A DNA stretch of 64,000 nt, from positions 620,001 through 684,000 of the forward strand of contig CAWDJF010000006.1 of assembly GCA_963802575.1 (NCBI GenBank), written 5' to 3'. Below are positions 9,539 to 18,578 of this stretch, piece by piece. The DNA is from DATFTE01 sp963802575 (lineage in GTDB: Bacteria; Acidobacteriota; Terriglobia; Terriglobales; Acidobacteriaceae). Made by a program: the position numbers and the translations under genes. How positions within the stretch are numbered: the stretch's first letter is position 1; every line of letters begins with the position of its first letter. The notes beneath the pieces were generated by a model. The model saw nothing but the letters and a program-made list of their open reading frames with translations, was not told the DNA's origin and made no database searches.

Positions 9539-9566
9539 AGTAGCGACGGCGTCTCGCCGGCCACGC
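9539..9566 (+). repeat. GC-rich hairpin repeat (family C)
   Basis: Short palindromic element of the form GTAGCGNCGGCGTCNCGCCGG followed by CCACG, just upstream of queG. Other copies are near 50914, 51053 (inverted) and 59636. Confidence 0.6.
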
Positions 9567-9585
9567 TAAACTAGCCAGACCCTTC

Positions 9586-10644
9586 ATGCCCCCGCTCGCC
9601 GAACTCGTGAAACAAGCCGCCCGCGATGCCGGATTCGAACTCGCGGGTATCGCTCCGGTCCAAGACTTCCCGGAGCTCGAGCACTTCCCCGCCTGGATCG
9701 CCGCAGGTCACGCCGGGGAAATGAAATACCTGGAGGCGCGCAACGATGAAGGAGAACTGAAGCGCGCCTCGCTCCGATCGGCCATCCCGTGGGCGCGTAG
9801 CGTCATTGTCTGCGCCATCAACTACAACACCGCGGAACCGTACTCGACCGAAACAACCGCCGCCGACCGCGGATGGATTTCCCGCTACGCCTGGAGCCGC
9901 GAGGATTATCACGAAGCGGTGCTGAAAAAGCTGCGCGTCGTGGAAACGAGCTTGCGCGGAGCTGTCACGGATGATGACTTCGAGTCTCGCTGCTATGTCG
10001 ACACCGGACCTCTTGTCGAGCGCATCTACGCTAAATACGCGGGCGTGGGGTGGATTGGCAAGAACACCTGCATCCTGAACCAGAAGTTAGGTTCGTGGCT
10101 CTTCCTCGGCGTGATCGTCGCCTCGCTGGAGTTGCCCTGCGATCTACCCGCTCCCGACCGCTGCGGAACATGCACGCGCTGCATTGCGGCATGTCCCACC
10201 GACGCGCTCATCGAGCCTTACAAACTCGACTCCAATAAATGCATTTCGTATCTCACCATCGAAAAGCGGGGGACGATCCCGGAAGACATGCGCGACGGAA
10301 TGGGCCGCCACATTTTCGGTTGCGACATCTGCCAGGATGTCTGTCCCTGGAATCGCAAAGCTCCAGCGACAACAGCTCCGGAGTTCCAACCACGGGAAGG
10401 GCTCGTGAACCCAGCCCTCGATTGGCTGGCGGAGATGACGCCCGACGAGTTCCGAAAGACGTTCCGCCGATCTCCGATTCGGCGCACCAAGCTCTCCGGG
10501 ATGCGTAGAAACGCAGTCATCGCCATGGGCAACAGCAGCGAAAAAAAGTTTCTACCTCAGTTGCGCAAGCTATCCGCCGATGATGACCCTGTGGTAGCCG
10601 AACATGCGCGCTGGGCCGCACAAAAGCTGGGAAAACAGAGTTAA
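9586..10644 (+). CDS. queG: Epoxyqueuosine reductase QueG
   Basis: Performs the last step of queuosine synthesis, reducing epoxyqueuosine to queuosine in tRNA using cobalamin and two [4Fe-4S] clusters. The 352 residues include the QueG core with CYVDTGPLVERIYAKYAG (136-153), which carries the catalytic aspartate, and the motif GWIGKNTCILN. Two ferredoxin-type cysteine sets are at C193/C196/C199/C203 and C219/C246/C249/C253. The C-terminal 80 residues look like HEAT-type helical repeats, as in known QueG structures. All expected cysteines are present. No other queuosine genes are nearby. Confidence 0.95.
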   Translation: MPPLAELVKQAARDAGFELAGIAPVQDFPELEHFPAWIAAGHAGEMKYLEARNDEGELKRASLRSAIPWARSVIVCAINYNTAEPYSTETTAADRGWISRYAWSREDYHEAVLKKLRVVETSLRGAVTDDDFESRCYVDTGPLVERIYAKYAGVGWIGKNTCILNQKLGSWLFLGVIVASLELPCDLPAPDRCGTCTRCIAACPTDALIEPYKLDSNKCISYLTIEKRGTIPEDMRDGMGRHIFGCDICQDVCPWNRKAPATTAPEFQPREGLVNPALDWLAEMTPDEFRKTFRRSPIRRTKLSGMRRNAVIAMGNSSEKKFLPQLRKLSADDDPVVAEHARWAAQKLGKQS

Positions 10645-10651
10645 TCGTCCC

Positions 10652-10672
10652 CGGCCACCCGCGACCCGCAAC
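10652..10672 (+). repeat. Heptamer array, unit CCGCRAC
   Basis: Three 7-nt units (CGGCCAC, CCGCGAC, CCGCAAC) just after the queG stop. Weak on its own, but the same sequence class as the array at 16285. Confidence 0.4.
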
Positions 10673-10701
10673 CGTCTATCCGGGTAAGGCAACCATCCCG
10701 C

Positions 10702-10810
10702 CCCCGCCAAGTTCTAACCTCGTAAGCTCTCTTGGCGAGGGTAGGACGGAAGTCTTACAAAAACGTCGAGAGTGAGGGAGCCTCCGGGAGTCGAGACCCG
10801 GAGGCGTTGC
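10702..10810 (+). other. Possible structured leader RNA
   Basis: The gap between queG and the next gene holds nested inverted repeats: CCTCG pairing with CGAGG, GTAAG pairing with CTTAC across about 30 bases, then a strong 9-bp hairpin (10780-10788 with 10797-10805, arms GCCTCCGGG and CCCGGAGGC, 8-nt loop). No T-run follows, so this is not a simple terminator. It does not match any riboswitch I know and sits 80 bases before the next start codon. Candidate only. Confidence 0.3.
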
Positions 10811-10885
10811 TCTTTCGCTGCCGGCAAAACTCAGCCGGTGCGCGGTCGATAGCGGTAGACTTGACTGAAACGGGGTGTGCCAGTC

Positions 10886-11425
10886 ATGCGAATCCTGAAA
10901 AGTTTTACTCTCCTGCTGCTTTTGGCTGTACTGCCTGCACTCGCCGCCGACGATCTCCCCCGCGGCACCAAAATCACCGTTCGCATCAAGACCACCCTCA
11001 ACTCCGACAGCGTGACGCCCGGGGATTCCTTTGAGGCGACTCTCGATCGCGACCTCGTGATCAACGGCAAGACCATTGCCGCTGAAGGCGCAACCGCTCG
11101 CGGCCGCGTCGACAGCGCCGATTCGAGCAACGGAGGTCAGACTTCAGGTCTGCTCATCATTCGCCTCACCGAAGTTGAGACCAAAGACGCGATCTACAAC
11201 TTCACGACCACCACCTACACGCGGCAGGGTCATGGCAGGACGGGTCCGCGGAATCGTCCCGGCAGCATTTCCGATACGATTGCTGGCATAGGACATCCTT
11301 CGAATCCCGCGGACATTGATACGAGCGGATCGATCGGCAAGGGCAGCGGCCCCGCGGCTCTGATTCCGGCCGAAACCGTGGTCACCTTTAAAACCACTTC
11401 CGTTGCCAAGGTCGAGACTAAGTAG
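10886..11425 (+). CDS. Exported hypothetical protein
   Basis: 179 residues from the ATG at 10886; a GTG three codons earlier is possible. A signal peptide of about 20 residues (MRILKSFTLLLLLAVLPALA) ends at ALA-AD. The mature part reads LPRGTKITVRIKTTLNSD, GDSFEATLDRDLVINGKTI and EGATARGRVDSADSS. This is the pattern of small exported proteins from Acidobacteriota that faintly resemble the beta-barrel part of VirB10/TrbI proteins. A glycine/serine-rich stretch precedes a final strand with LIPAETVVTFKT. The function is unknown. It is followed by a VWFA-type gene in the same direction. Confidence 0.7.
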   Translation: MRILKSFTLLLLLAVLPALAADDLPRGTKITVRIKTTLNSDSVTPGDSFEATLDRDLVINGKTIAAEGATARGRVDSADSSNGGQTSGLLIIRLTEVETKDAIYNFTTTTYTRQGHGRTGPRNRPGSISDTIAGIGHPSNPADIDTSGSIGKGSGPAALIPAETVVTFKTTSVAKVETK

Positions 11426-11474
11426 ATCGCGAAGTTCGGCTGATTTTCGATTCCGGATATAATGAGTGAAACCA

Positions 11475-12512
11475 ATGAGGGTCTTGCGTCCCATTTCACT
11501 TCTGCTTCTCTTCGTGTGGGCAGTCCTGCTGCCCGGCTTTGCCCAGAGCGCGCCCGCGGCAAGCACGCCCGAAAAGGCCGCAAGCGCGCCGTCCGCGGAT
11601 GCTCCCAAGACTGACGCGACGAAGACCGACCCTCCCAAACAAGATCCTCCCCCGTCGAACGACGATGCGGCCACCACCATCCGCAAGACTGTCAACGAAG
11701 TCAACGTCGTATTTACGGTGACCGATAAGCACGGTCACTACGTGCGCGACCTCAAGAAGGACGACTTCAGGGTGATGGATGACAACCGTCCCGCAGCCGA
11801 GATCAGCAGCTTCCACACTGAAAGTGATCTTCCCCTGCAAGTAGGATTGCTGGTCGACGCCAGCAACTCGGTGCGCGACCGCTTCAAGTTCGAGCAGGAA
11901 TCGGCAATTGAGTTTCTGAATCAAACCATCCGTCCGAAATACGACAAGGCGTTTGTCGTAGGATTTGATGTCACTCCCGAAGTCACGCAGGATTTCACCG
12001 ACAACACGGAAGATCTCTCGCATGGCGTTCGCATGCTGCGTCCAGGCGGTGGAACCGCGATGTACGACGCACTCTATTTCGCCTGCCGCGACAAGCTGAT
12101 GAAATCAGGGCAAGCAGGTCCGGTCCGTCGAGCCATCATTCTGCTAAGCGACGGCGACGACAACCAGAGCCATGTGACGCGCGAGGAAGCCATTGAGATG
12201 GCGGAACGCGCCGAGGTCATCGTCTACACCATCAGCACCAACGTGACTGGCACAACGCAACGCGGCGACAAAGTGCTGGTACGGATCGCCGACGCCACCG
12301 GAGGCCGTGCTTTCTTCCCTTTCCAGGTTACCGACGTCGCCAACGCTTTTTCTGAAATTCAGGACGAACTGCGCAGCCAGTACGCGCTCTCCTACAAGCC
12401 CGCGAACTTCCAGGCCGACGGACTGTTCCACACCATCGAGATTTCCTCGCTCGATACCAAGAAGAACCTGAAGGTACGCAGCCGCCACGGGTATTACGCC
12501 CCCAAGCAGTAA
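11475..12512 (+). CDS. Exported VWFA-related domain protein (acidobacterial type)
   Basis: 345 residues from the ATG at 11475 (an in-frame GTG at 11466 is possible). The signal peptide ends near LLPGFAQ, followed by an alanine/proline/lysine-rich linker of about 45 residues and then the VWFA-like domain. The metal-binding (MIDAS) motif is intact: DASNS in LLVDASNSVRDR, a threonine in GGGTAMYDALYFA and an aspartate in LLSDGDDNQS. The C-terminal region with LRSQYALSYKPANF and VRSRHGYYAPKQ is diagnostic of this acidobacterial family. Probably an extracytoplasmic adhesion or protein-binding protein. The first of three such genes within 4 kb. Confidence 0.88.
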   Translation: MRVLRPISLLLLFVWAVLLPGFAQSAPAASTPEKAASAPSADAPKTDATKTDPPKQDPPPSNDDAATTIRKTVNEVNVVFTVTDKHGHYVRDLKKDDFRVMDDNRPAAEISSFHTESDLPLQVGLLVDASNSVRDRFKFEQESAIEFLNQTIRPKYDKAFVVGFDVTPEVTQDFTDNTEDLSHGVRMLRPGGGTAMYDALYFACRDKLMKSGQAGPVRRAIILLSDGDDNQSHVTREEAIEMAERAEVIVYTISTNVTGTTQRGDKVLVRIADATGGRAFFPFQVTDVANAFSEIQDELRSQYALSYKPANFQADGLFHTIEISSLDTKKNLKVRSRHGYYAPKQ

Positions 12513-12523
12513 TATCTCTTCTC

Positions 12524-12922
12524 ATGGCCGGATACTCAGGAACGCCGCTCCCCAAAAAGCTGGGCATCAAGGAAAACTTTCGCACCATGCTGGTGGAGAT
12601 GCCCGCCAATGTACGCAAAGAATTGGAAACCTCTCTGGCTGCCTGCAAAGAAGAAAAGAGTGTGCTCGATTTCGCCATGATCTTCGTCACGAAGCGGGCG
12701 GAGTTGAAAAAGCAGTTTCCGAAAGTGGCAAAGCAACTGGCTCCAGCGGGAATGCTGTGGGTGAGTTGGCCGAAGAAGAGTTCGGGCGTGGCTTCGGATT
12801 TGGACGAGAACCTGGTACGGAATATCGGCCTCGAAGCAGGACTCGTGGACGTGAAAGTCTGCGCGGTGGATGAAGTCTGGTCGGGACTGAAATTTGTGAT
12901 TCGGTTAAGAGATCGCTCCTAG
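12524..12922 (+). CDS. DUF3052 family protein
   Basis: 132 residues, cytoplasmic, no signal peptide. It begins MAGYSGTPLPKKLGIKE, the typical start of DUF3052 proteins, and contains FAMIFVTKRAELKKQFPK, GMLWVSWPKKSSG and a closing VWSGLKFVIRLRDR. The function is not established. The ATG is 11 bases after the stop of the VWFA gene, so it probably belongs to the same transcript, although the products act in different compartments. Confidence 0.85.
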   Translation: MAGYSGTPLPKKLGIKENFRTMLVEMPANVRKELETSLAACKEEKSVLDFAMIFVTKRAELKKQFPKVAKQLAPAGMLWVSWPKKSSGVASDLDENLVRNIGLEAGLVDVKVCAVDEVWSGLKFVIRLRDRS

Positions 12923-13051
12923 CCGCAAATCCCGCAAAGGCGCGGGCGGGTCGCCGCGCCACACGCTCTGTTCAGGACGGTATCGGGGACGGCCTGGTCC
13001 GGTCAGCGAAGTAAAACCGTTTCTTCTGAGGTAACGGAGGCTGGCGGAAGG

Positions 13052-14086
13052 TTACTCCTGATCTCTCTTCGCCACCGCGTAGTAACCCAGTCGCGATTGG
13101 ATTTTGTAGTCCTTATCTTTCGGATGGATTTCGACCTTGCGGAAGGTGCCGTCGAGCTTGGCATTGCTCGGGCTGTAGCCGATGTTGTACTGGCTGCGCA
13201 GCTCTTTTGAGATCTGGTCGAAGGCTTCTTTCAGCTTGTCGTACTTGTTCCCCACCTCGATGACACGGCCGCCCGTCTCCGAAGTCAACTTTTTCATCTG
13301 GCTGTCGCCGGAATAGCCGGCACCGAAGCCGCCGTAGAAACCACGATCCGCGCAGAGCAAGACGTACACAATGCTGTCAGATTTCTGCGCTGCTTCGATG
13401 GCATCGGTCAGTTTGAGCTGGCTCCCCTGATCTTCGCCGTCGGTGAGTAAGATCATCGCCTTACGTCCCACCTGTTGCGCGAGTTCATCATGAGCGGCGA
13501 GGTAAACGGCGTCGTAGAGCAGCGTGCCGCGTGGGCCATTGGCGGTGGGAACGGGCCCTCCGCCCATGCCTGGGATCACGCCTCCGCCCCCGCCCGTATT
13601 GATGCGCGCATTATCCATACCCCTCTTCAGAGCGGGCACGGAGCTGGTGAAATCCTGGAGCAGGTCGACGTTTACGTCGAAGCCGATCACAAAGGCGAGG
13701 TCTTTATCCCGCAGAATTTCGGCGAGAAAATTCCCTCCCACCTGCTTCTCCATATCCAGAACTCGGGCCTGGCTGCCGCTCGAATCGATGAGAATGCCTA
13801 GGGTCAATGGAAGGTTTGACTCCGCCGCGAAGTACTTGATGTTCTGCGGCTTGCCGTCCTCCAAAATGTCGAAATCAGTCTTGGTGAGGTTGGGAATCAG
13901 TCCGCCCTTTTTGTCCTTGACGTTGAAGAACAGCTGGACAACATTCACGTTGACTTTCAGCGTCTCAAGCGATTGATCCTCCTGCTGTTGCGCCGGGGCG
14001 GGATTGCTTTGGGCAACAAGCGCAGTGGCCGCCAAAAGGAGCGCAGTGGCGGCGCCGAGGATCTGAAAAACACGGGCTTTATGCAT
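13052..14086 (-). CDS. Exported VWFA-related domain protein (acidobacterial type)
   Basis: 344 residues. The signal peptide MHKARVFQILGAATALLLAA is followed by a short Gln/Pro-rich linker and the VWFA-like domain. MIDAS residues are intact: DSSGS in ILIDSSGSQARVL, a threonine in GTLLYDAVYLAAHDE and DGED in ILLTDGEDQGSQ. A glycine-rich insertion (GGGGGVIPGMGGG) sits between the first and second metal motifs. The C-terminus has LRSQYNIGYSPSNAKLDGTF and QSRLGYYAV, the signature of this family. It is transcribed away from the third VWFA gene, which starts about 120 bases upstream on the other strand. Confidence 0.88.
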   Translation of the reverse strand: MHKARVFQILGAATALLLAATALVAQSNPAPAQQQEDQSLETLKVNVNVVQLFFNVKDKKGGLIPNLTKTDFDILEDGKPQNIKYFAAESNLPLTLGILIDSSGSQARVLDMEKQVGGNFLAEILRDKDLAFVIGFDVNVDLLQDFTSSVPALKRGMDNARINTGGGGGVIPGMGGGPVPTANGPRGTLLYDAVYLAAHDELAQQVGRKAMILLTDGEDQGSQLKLTDAIEAAQKSDSIVYVLLCADRGFYGGFGAGYSGDSQMKKLTSETGGRVIEVGNKYDKLKEAFDQISKELRSQYNIGYSPSNAKLDGTFRKVEIHPKDKDYKIQSRLGYYAVAKRDQE

Positions 14087-14202
14087 GAAAGATTCTCTCG
14101 TGGTTTTTTGTTAGTCTATTCCCGAACCGTTAGATGCGCCAAGCTGGGGCAAATCCAGGGTCCATATCGAGAAAGAGTCGCCGCGAGGCGCAGAGGCTAT
14201 CC

Positions 14203-15498
14203 GTGTTACAAGGCATTGCACGAGCAAGTTCCTTGGTCGTGGTGTGGGGGATCCTGGCACTCGGCACAGGCTTGGCACAATCGGCCCAAGATCAGCAGAA
14301 ACAAGAGATTCCTGACGCCCCCTCGACCTCCCAGCCTCCCCAGAACTTTCCCAATCTTCCGCCCACAACGCCTCCGGGGAGCAATACGCCGGCTCCTGCG
14401 CGCGAGGAAAAACCGGCAGAGCCGCAGAACCCGCCGCCTCCGACTGAGACCTCCAAGCCCCCGTTCAAGATGGACACGGTGCCCCAGGGCGGCGCTACCG
14501 CCGACCGAAATCAGGGAATGAGCGCCGGCCAGCAAGACTTCACGATCAGGACCAACGTGAACCAGGTGATGATTCCGGTGCGCGTCCTGGATTCCGACGG
14601 TCGGCCAGTCGACGGACTTCTCTTCAAGAACTTCACCGTGCTCGAAGACAACATCCAGCAGAAGCTGAACTTTTTCACCAGTGATCCCTTTACGCTCTCC
14701 GCAGCCGTGGTGATCGACACGGGCTTGGCGGACGTTGCCCTGCAGAGAGTGAATGAGACCTACAGCGCACTCGAGGGAGCCTTCAGCCGCTACGATGAAG
14801 TCGCGGTCTACACCTTCAGCAATAACTACTCGCGAGCCGACGATTTTGCCATGGCTGGCAGGCAGTTGACGGCCACCCTCGACCAACTGAAGACCGTCAA
14901 AGGCCGGAACAATGGCCCGCCGGTCACCAGCGGACCACTCGGACCCGGCGGGCCGATCGTGAATGGATATCCGATCGACCCCGGACAACCTACGGTCTAC
15001 ACGCCTCCCAAAGAAGCGCACGTGCTGAACGACGCGATCCTCGCCGCGGCGCGTGATCTGGCCAAACGCGACCGCTCGCGGCGCAAGATCATCTTCGTGA
15101 TCAGCAATGGACGCGAATGGGGCAGCCGCGCCAGCTACAAAGACGTGCTCAAAGTATTGTTGGCCAACGGCATTCTGGTATACGGAATCGGCGTCGAAGA
15201 AGCCGCAATCCCGGGATACAACAAAGTGAAGTTCCACCTGCCGAAATTCGGCTACACCGATCTGCTTCCCAAGTACGCCAACGCCACCGGCGGCGAGGTG
15301 ACCAATGACTACCAGCGTAACTCGATTGAAGCCGCGTACGTAAAGGCGTTGGGAGACGCTCGCAATCTGTATACGTTGGGCTACACCACCCGCGTGACCC
15401 CCAGCAGTACCTACCGCCAGATCGAAGTGCGGGTAGATTTGCCCAATGTGAAGGTGTTCGCCAAAGATGGCTACTATCCCCTGCCGCCGGTGCGATAG
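14203..15498 (+). CDS. Exported VWFA-related domain protein with degenerate metal site
   Basis: 431 residues from a GTG at 14203 preceded by AGAGG. An ATG at 14134 would put an unlikely charged tail before the signal peptide (ASSLVVVWGILALGTGLAQS). The mature N-terminus has EIPDAPSTSQPPQ, an IPDAPS motif common in exported acidobacterial proteins, then a long proline-rich linker. The VWFA fold is recognisable (NVNQVMIPVRVLDSDGRPV, YALEGAFSRYDEVAVYTFSN), but the MIDAS motif is lost. The position of DxSxS reads DTGLA and the later DG reads SNG. The protein therefore probably does not bind metal the usual way. The C-terminus NLYTLGYTTRVTPSSTYRQI keeps the family pattern. Confidence 0.82.
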   Translation: MLQGIARASSLVVVWGILALGTGLAQSAQDQQKQEIPDAPSTSQPPQNFPNLPPTTPPGSNTPAPAREEKPAEPQNPPPPTETSKPPFKMDTVPQGGATADRNQGMSAGQQDFTIRTNVNQVMIPVRVLDSDGRPVDGLLFKNFTVLEDNIQQKLNFFTSDPFTLSAAVVIDTGLADVALQRVNETYSALEGAFSRYDEVAVYTFSNNYSRADDFAMAGRQLTATLDQLKTVKGRNNGPPVTSGPLGPGGPIVNGYPIDPGQPTVYTPPKEAHVLNDAILAAARDLAKRDRSRRKIIFVISNGREWGSRASYKDVLKVLLANGILVYGIGVEEAAIPGYNKVKFHLPKFGYTDLLPKYANATGGEVTNDYQRNSIEAAYVKALGDARNLYTLGYTTRVTPSSTYRQIEVRVDLPNVKVFAKDGYYPLPPVR

Positions 15499-15630
15499 CG
15501 GCACGTTCCCAGGGTGGCATTGCTAGTAACCCTGGTAACCTGCCGGTAATGCTGGGCCATGTGGTATAAAACCAGCAGCAATCAGCCAAATTTTCCTGCG
15601 CGGTTTTACCGCGGATTTTGAGGAAGGCCT

Positions 15631-16218
15631 TTGAGTTTCATCAACTTTGCGGCCCGCGAGATCAACTGCAAAATCGTTTATTACGGCGCCGGGCTGGGCG
15701 GTAAGACGACGAACCTGCAGTACATCTTTCAGAAGACCGCCGAACAACAAAAGGGCAAGATGATCTCTCTGGCGACGGAGACGGAACGTACGTTGTTCTT
15801 CGATTTCTTGCCGCTGGATCTGGGATCGGTGCGCGGCTTTAAGACGCGCATCCACCTGTACACTGTTCCCGGACAGGTCTTCTACGATGCCAGCCGGAAG
15901 CTGATTCTGCGCGGCGTCGATGGCATCGTGTTCGTCGCCGATTCCCAGCAGGAGCGCATGGACGCCAACGTCGAGGCCCTCGACAACCTGATGGACAATC
16001 TCAAGGAACACGGCTACGACTTCCAGAAGATTCCGTACGTCCTCCAACTCAACAAACGCGATCTGCCGAACGTGATGCCGGTGCCCGCTCTCGCCAAGGA
16101 ACTCCGCCGCAAGAACGAACCCGTCATCGAAGCTGTAGCCTTCCAAGGTGCCGGCGTCTTTGACACCCTGAAAGAAATCGCTCGCCAAGTTTTGGTGGAA
16201 CTAAAACAGGGTGGGTAG
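15631..16218 (+). CDS. mglA: MglA-type small GTPase
   Basis: 195 residues. MglA is a Ras-like GTPase that marks the leading cell pole and controls motility polarity in Myxococcus and related systems. Visible are the P-loop GAGLGGKTTNLQ (20-31), the switch/G3 region with TVPGQVFYD (the MglA form with proline, not DxxGQ), and the G4 motif LNKRDLP. The start is a TTG at 15631 preceded by AGGAAGG at a good distance; no ATG fits. A -10-like TATAAA lies about 65 bases upstream. No MglB gene is adjacent. Together with pilT and the PilZ gene it points to type IV pilus or gliding motility. Confidence 0.92.
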   Translation: MSFINFAAREINCKIVYYGAGLGGKTTNLQYIFQKTAEQQKGKMISLATETERTLFFDFLPLDLGSVRGFKTRIHLYTVPGQVFYDASRKLILRGVDGIVFVADSQQERMDANVEALDNLMDNLKEHGYDFQKIPYVLQLNKRDLPNVMPVPALAKELRRKNEPVIEAVAFQGAGVFDTLKEIARQVLVELKQGG

Positions 16219-16228
16219 GGCACTTGCG

Positions 16229-16249
16229 GGTGGCAGGTCGCGGGCCGCC
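16229..16249 (+). repeat. Heptamer array, unit GGTSGCR
   Basis: Three 7-nt units (GGTGGCA, GGTCGCG, GGCCGCC) right after the mglA stop. It is the reverse complement in character of the array at 16285, so the two can fold together. Confidence 0.45.
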
Positions 16250-16284
16250 GGTAGTTTCACTACGATCACAGCGATTTAAGACTT

Positions 16285-16312
16285 CCTGCGACCCGCGGCC
16301 AGCGACCTGCAA
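16285..16312 (+). repeat. Heptamer array, unit CCNGCRA
   Basis: Four 7-nt units (CCTGCGA, CCCGCGG, CCAGCGA, CCTGCAA) between mglA and the M13 peptidase gene, inverted relative to the array at 16229. Confidence 0.55.
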
Positions 16313-16415
16313 CCGCTTTGAAACACTCAACATCTGTCCCAACCACATACGAAATCCCTCTTCCTCAGCTAGAATTGCCAGTTTGCTGAATCGCAATCTT
16401 CCAAGAGGCTTACTC

Positions 16416-18443
16416 ATGCGCGTGTTGAAAGCTCTATTGTTGATTTTGTTGTCATCTCTATTCGCCATCTCTCAAACTGCCCAGACCAAAGGAATTGAAG
16501 CTTCCGACATCGATCGCTCGGCCGATCCTTGCACCGACTTCTATCAGTTCGCCAACGGCACGTGGCGCGCGAACAATCCCATTCCCGCTTCCATGACCCG
16601 CTGGAGCCGCCGCTGGGCCGCCGGGGAAAGCAACAAAGACAACCTGAAGCTTATCCTCGACGAGGCCATGCAGGATAAGAGCGCGCCCAAGGGCAGCACC
16701 GACCAGTTGATCGGCGACTACTACGGCGCGTGCATGGACGAGTCGAAGGTCAACGCCCGCGGTATCGAGCCTGTGAAGCCTTACCTCGCGCAGATCGACG
16801 GCGCGAAGAACATGGCTGACCTGCAAAAAGTCATGATGCAAATGCAGGACATGCTCATCGTTGTTCCGTTCGCGCTGTCCGGTTCGCAGGACCCGCACGC
16901 GCCCACCATGATCATGGCCGACATTTCCGCGAACGCCCTGGGCTTGCCCGAGAAGGCCTACTACCTCGGCACCAAGCCGCGCTTCGCCGAAGCACGCGAC
17001 AAATACAAACAGCACGTGACCAACACGTTCAAGCTTGCCGGATGGGACGACACCAAAGCCGCGGCCGGTGCGCAGACCGTGATAGTCATGGAGACAAAGT
17101 TTGCCGAAGCGACCATCGCCCCAGCGGAGGCTCGCGATCCCAAAGTGACCGACCACAAGATGAGCTTCGCCGAACTGCAGGCGCTTGCTCCGCATCTCGA
17201 CTGGCCGGAGTACTTCCAGCACAAACAGCTCCCCCAGAACGTCGACTTGAACGTTCAGGAGCCAAAGTTCATCAAGGAATTCGACCGCCAGTGGCACGAG
17301 ACTTCGCTTGATGACTGGAAGACCTACTTCAAGTGGCATCTGCTCGATCAGTCGGCAGAGTATCTTTCCGACGCATTCGTCGAAGAAGATTTCTCGTTCA
17401 ACGGAAAGTTTCTCGGCGGATCAAGCGAACTGAAGCCGCGCTGGAAGCGTTGTGTCGAGACTAACGATCAGCTGCTGGGCGAGGCGCTAGGCCAGAAGTA
17501 CGTCGAGAAATACTTCCCTCCGGAAGCCAAAGCGCGCATGCAGGAGATGGTTCACAATCTGCTTGCCGCCATGAAAGACGACATCGGCTCGCTGACCTGG
17601 ATGAGCGATGCCACCAAGCAGAAAGCGCTGGTGAAAATCTCGACCTTCAATCCCAAGATCGGATATCCCGACAAGTGGAAGAATTACAGCAGCGTCGATA
17701 TCCGGCGCGACGTATTTTTTGAAGATGCGATGAATGGCCGCCGATTTTTCGTGGAAGACGATCGCTCAACCATCGGCAAGCCCGTCGATCGCGGACGCTG
17801 GGGCATGACGCCTCCGACCTCCGACGCCTACTACAACCCGTTGCTGAACGAGATCGTGTTTCCCGCAGGAATCCTGCAACCTCCGGCTTTCGATGTGCAC
17901 GCCGTGGATGCGGTGAACTACGGCGCGATCGGCGTGGTCATCGGCCACGAAATCTCGCATGGATTCGACGATCAGGGCGCGCAGTACGACTCGACGGGAA
18001 AACTGAACAACTGGTGGACCGACGACGACCTGAAGAAGTTCCAGGCGCGAGGACAGTGCGTGGCCGATCAGTTCGAGGGTTATTTTATCGAACCCGGCGT
18101 CCATCACAACGGCAAGCTGGTGCTGGGAGAAAGCATCGGCGATCTGGGCGGCGTGAAGATCGCCTATCTCGCTTATGAAAAATCGCTCGAGGGCAAGCCG
18201 CGCCCGGCGAACATCGACGGATTCACGCCCGAGCAGCAGTTCTTTATCGCCTGGGGACAATTCCGCGGGGACGAGATCCGCATCGAGCAACAACGATCGA
18301 TGATGCAGGTAGATCCGCATCCGGTAGCGAAATACCGCGTCATCGGCCCGCTAGCCAACACCCCGGAATTCGAAAAAGCATTCCAATGCAAAGACGATTC
18401 CCCGATGATGCGTCCCCCAGACAAGCGCTGTACAGTCTGGTAA
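16416..18443 (+). CDS. M13 family zinc metallopeptidase (neprilysin type)
   Basis: Exported endopeptidase of 675 residues. The ATG at 16416, preceded by AGAGG, opens a signal peptide (MRVLKALLLILLSSLFAISQ); the longer upstream frame crosses a repeat and is not credible. The zinc motif is HEISH at 511-515 (in VVIGHEISHGFDD), the third zinc ligand is the glutamate in GESIGDLGG at about 572, and the M13 C-terminus CKDDSPMMRPPDKRCTVW has the expected cysteine and aromatic end. The segment KAYYLG and the ACMDE region match family members. Likely periplasmic or surface-attached peptide degradation. Confidence 0.93.
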   Translation: MRVLKALLLILLSSLFAISQTAQTKGIEASDIDRSADPCTDFYQFANGTWRANNPIPASMTRWSRRWAAGESNKDNLKLILDEAMQDKSAPKGSTDQLIGDYYGACMDESKVNARGIEPVKPYLAQIDGAKNMADLQKVMMQMQDMLIVVPFALSGSQDPHAPTMIMADISANALGLPEKAYYLGTKPRFAEARDKYKQHVTNTFKLAGWDDTKAAAGAQTVIVMETKFAEATIAPAEARDPKVTDHKMSFAELQALAPHLDWPEYFQHKQLPQNVDLNVQEPKFIKEFDRQWHETSLDDWKTYFKWHLLDQSAEYLSDAFVEEDFSFNGKFLGGSSELKPRWKRCVETNDQLLGEALGQKYVEKYFPPEAKARMQEMVHNLLAAMKDDIGSLTWMSDATKQKALVKISTFNPKIGYPDKWKNYSSVDIRRDVFFEDAMNGRRFFVEDDRSTIGKPVDRGRWGMTPPTSDAYYNPLLNEIVFPAGILQPPAFDVHAVDAVNYGAIGVVIGHEISHGFDDQGAQYDSTGKLNNWWTDDDLKKFQARGQCVADQFEGYFIEPGVHHNGKLVLGESIGDLGGVKIAYLAYEKSLEGKPRPANIDGFTPEQQFFIAWGQFRGDEIRIEQQRSMMQVDPHPVAKYRVIGPLANTPEFEKAFQCKDDSPMMRPPDKRCTVW

Positions 18444-18453
18444 GAATTGTTCG

Positions 18454-18487
18454 TGTGGCGCGGGCGCCCTCGCCCGCGTCTCACCAG
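18454..18487 (+). repeat. REP-like element (family B), left arm of an inverted pair
   Basis: A 34-nt GC-rich palindromic element with core GCGGGCGCCCTCGCCCGC. An exact reverse-complement copy lies at 18579-18612. Confidence 0.8.
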
Positions 18488-18578
18488 AAGTAGGCAACGT
18501 AGGTTTATGAGCGATTCTGACCAAGGAAAAGGAATTCCTGAGGTGGCAAGCAATCCGACGCTCGACGCTTTAGTGTTC

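Noticed and set aside
10780..10805. Rho-independent terminator of queG
   Set aside because: The hairpin is strong but 135 bases downstream of the stop codon and followed by GTTGCTCTTT rather than a T-run; treated as a possible leader element.
14206..15504. A 432-codon open frame antisense to the VWFA gene, and similar long antisense frames at 41926-43506, 36406-37503, 1752-2663 and 3998-4684
   Set aside because: They mirror strong genes on the other strand in GC-rich DNA, have no family motifs, signal peptides or start sites, and their composition follows the complementary codons.
16224..16415. N-terminal extension of the M13 peptidase from 16224
   Set aside because: It translates the heptamer arrays and would bury the signal peptide; the ATG at 16416 with AGAGG fits.
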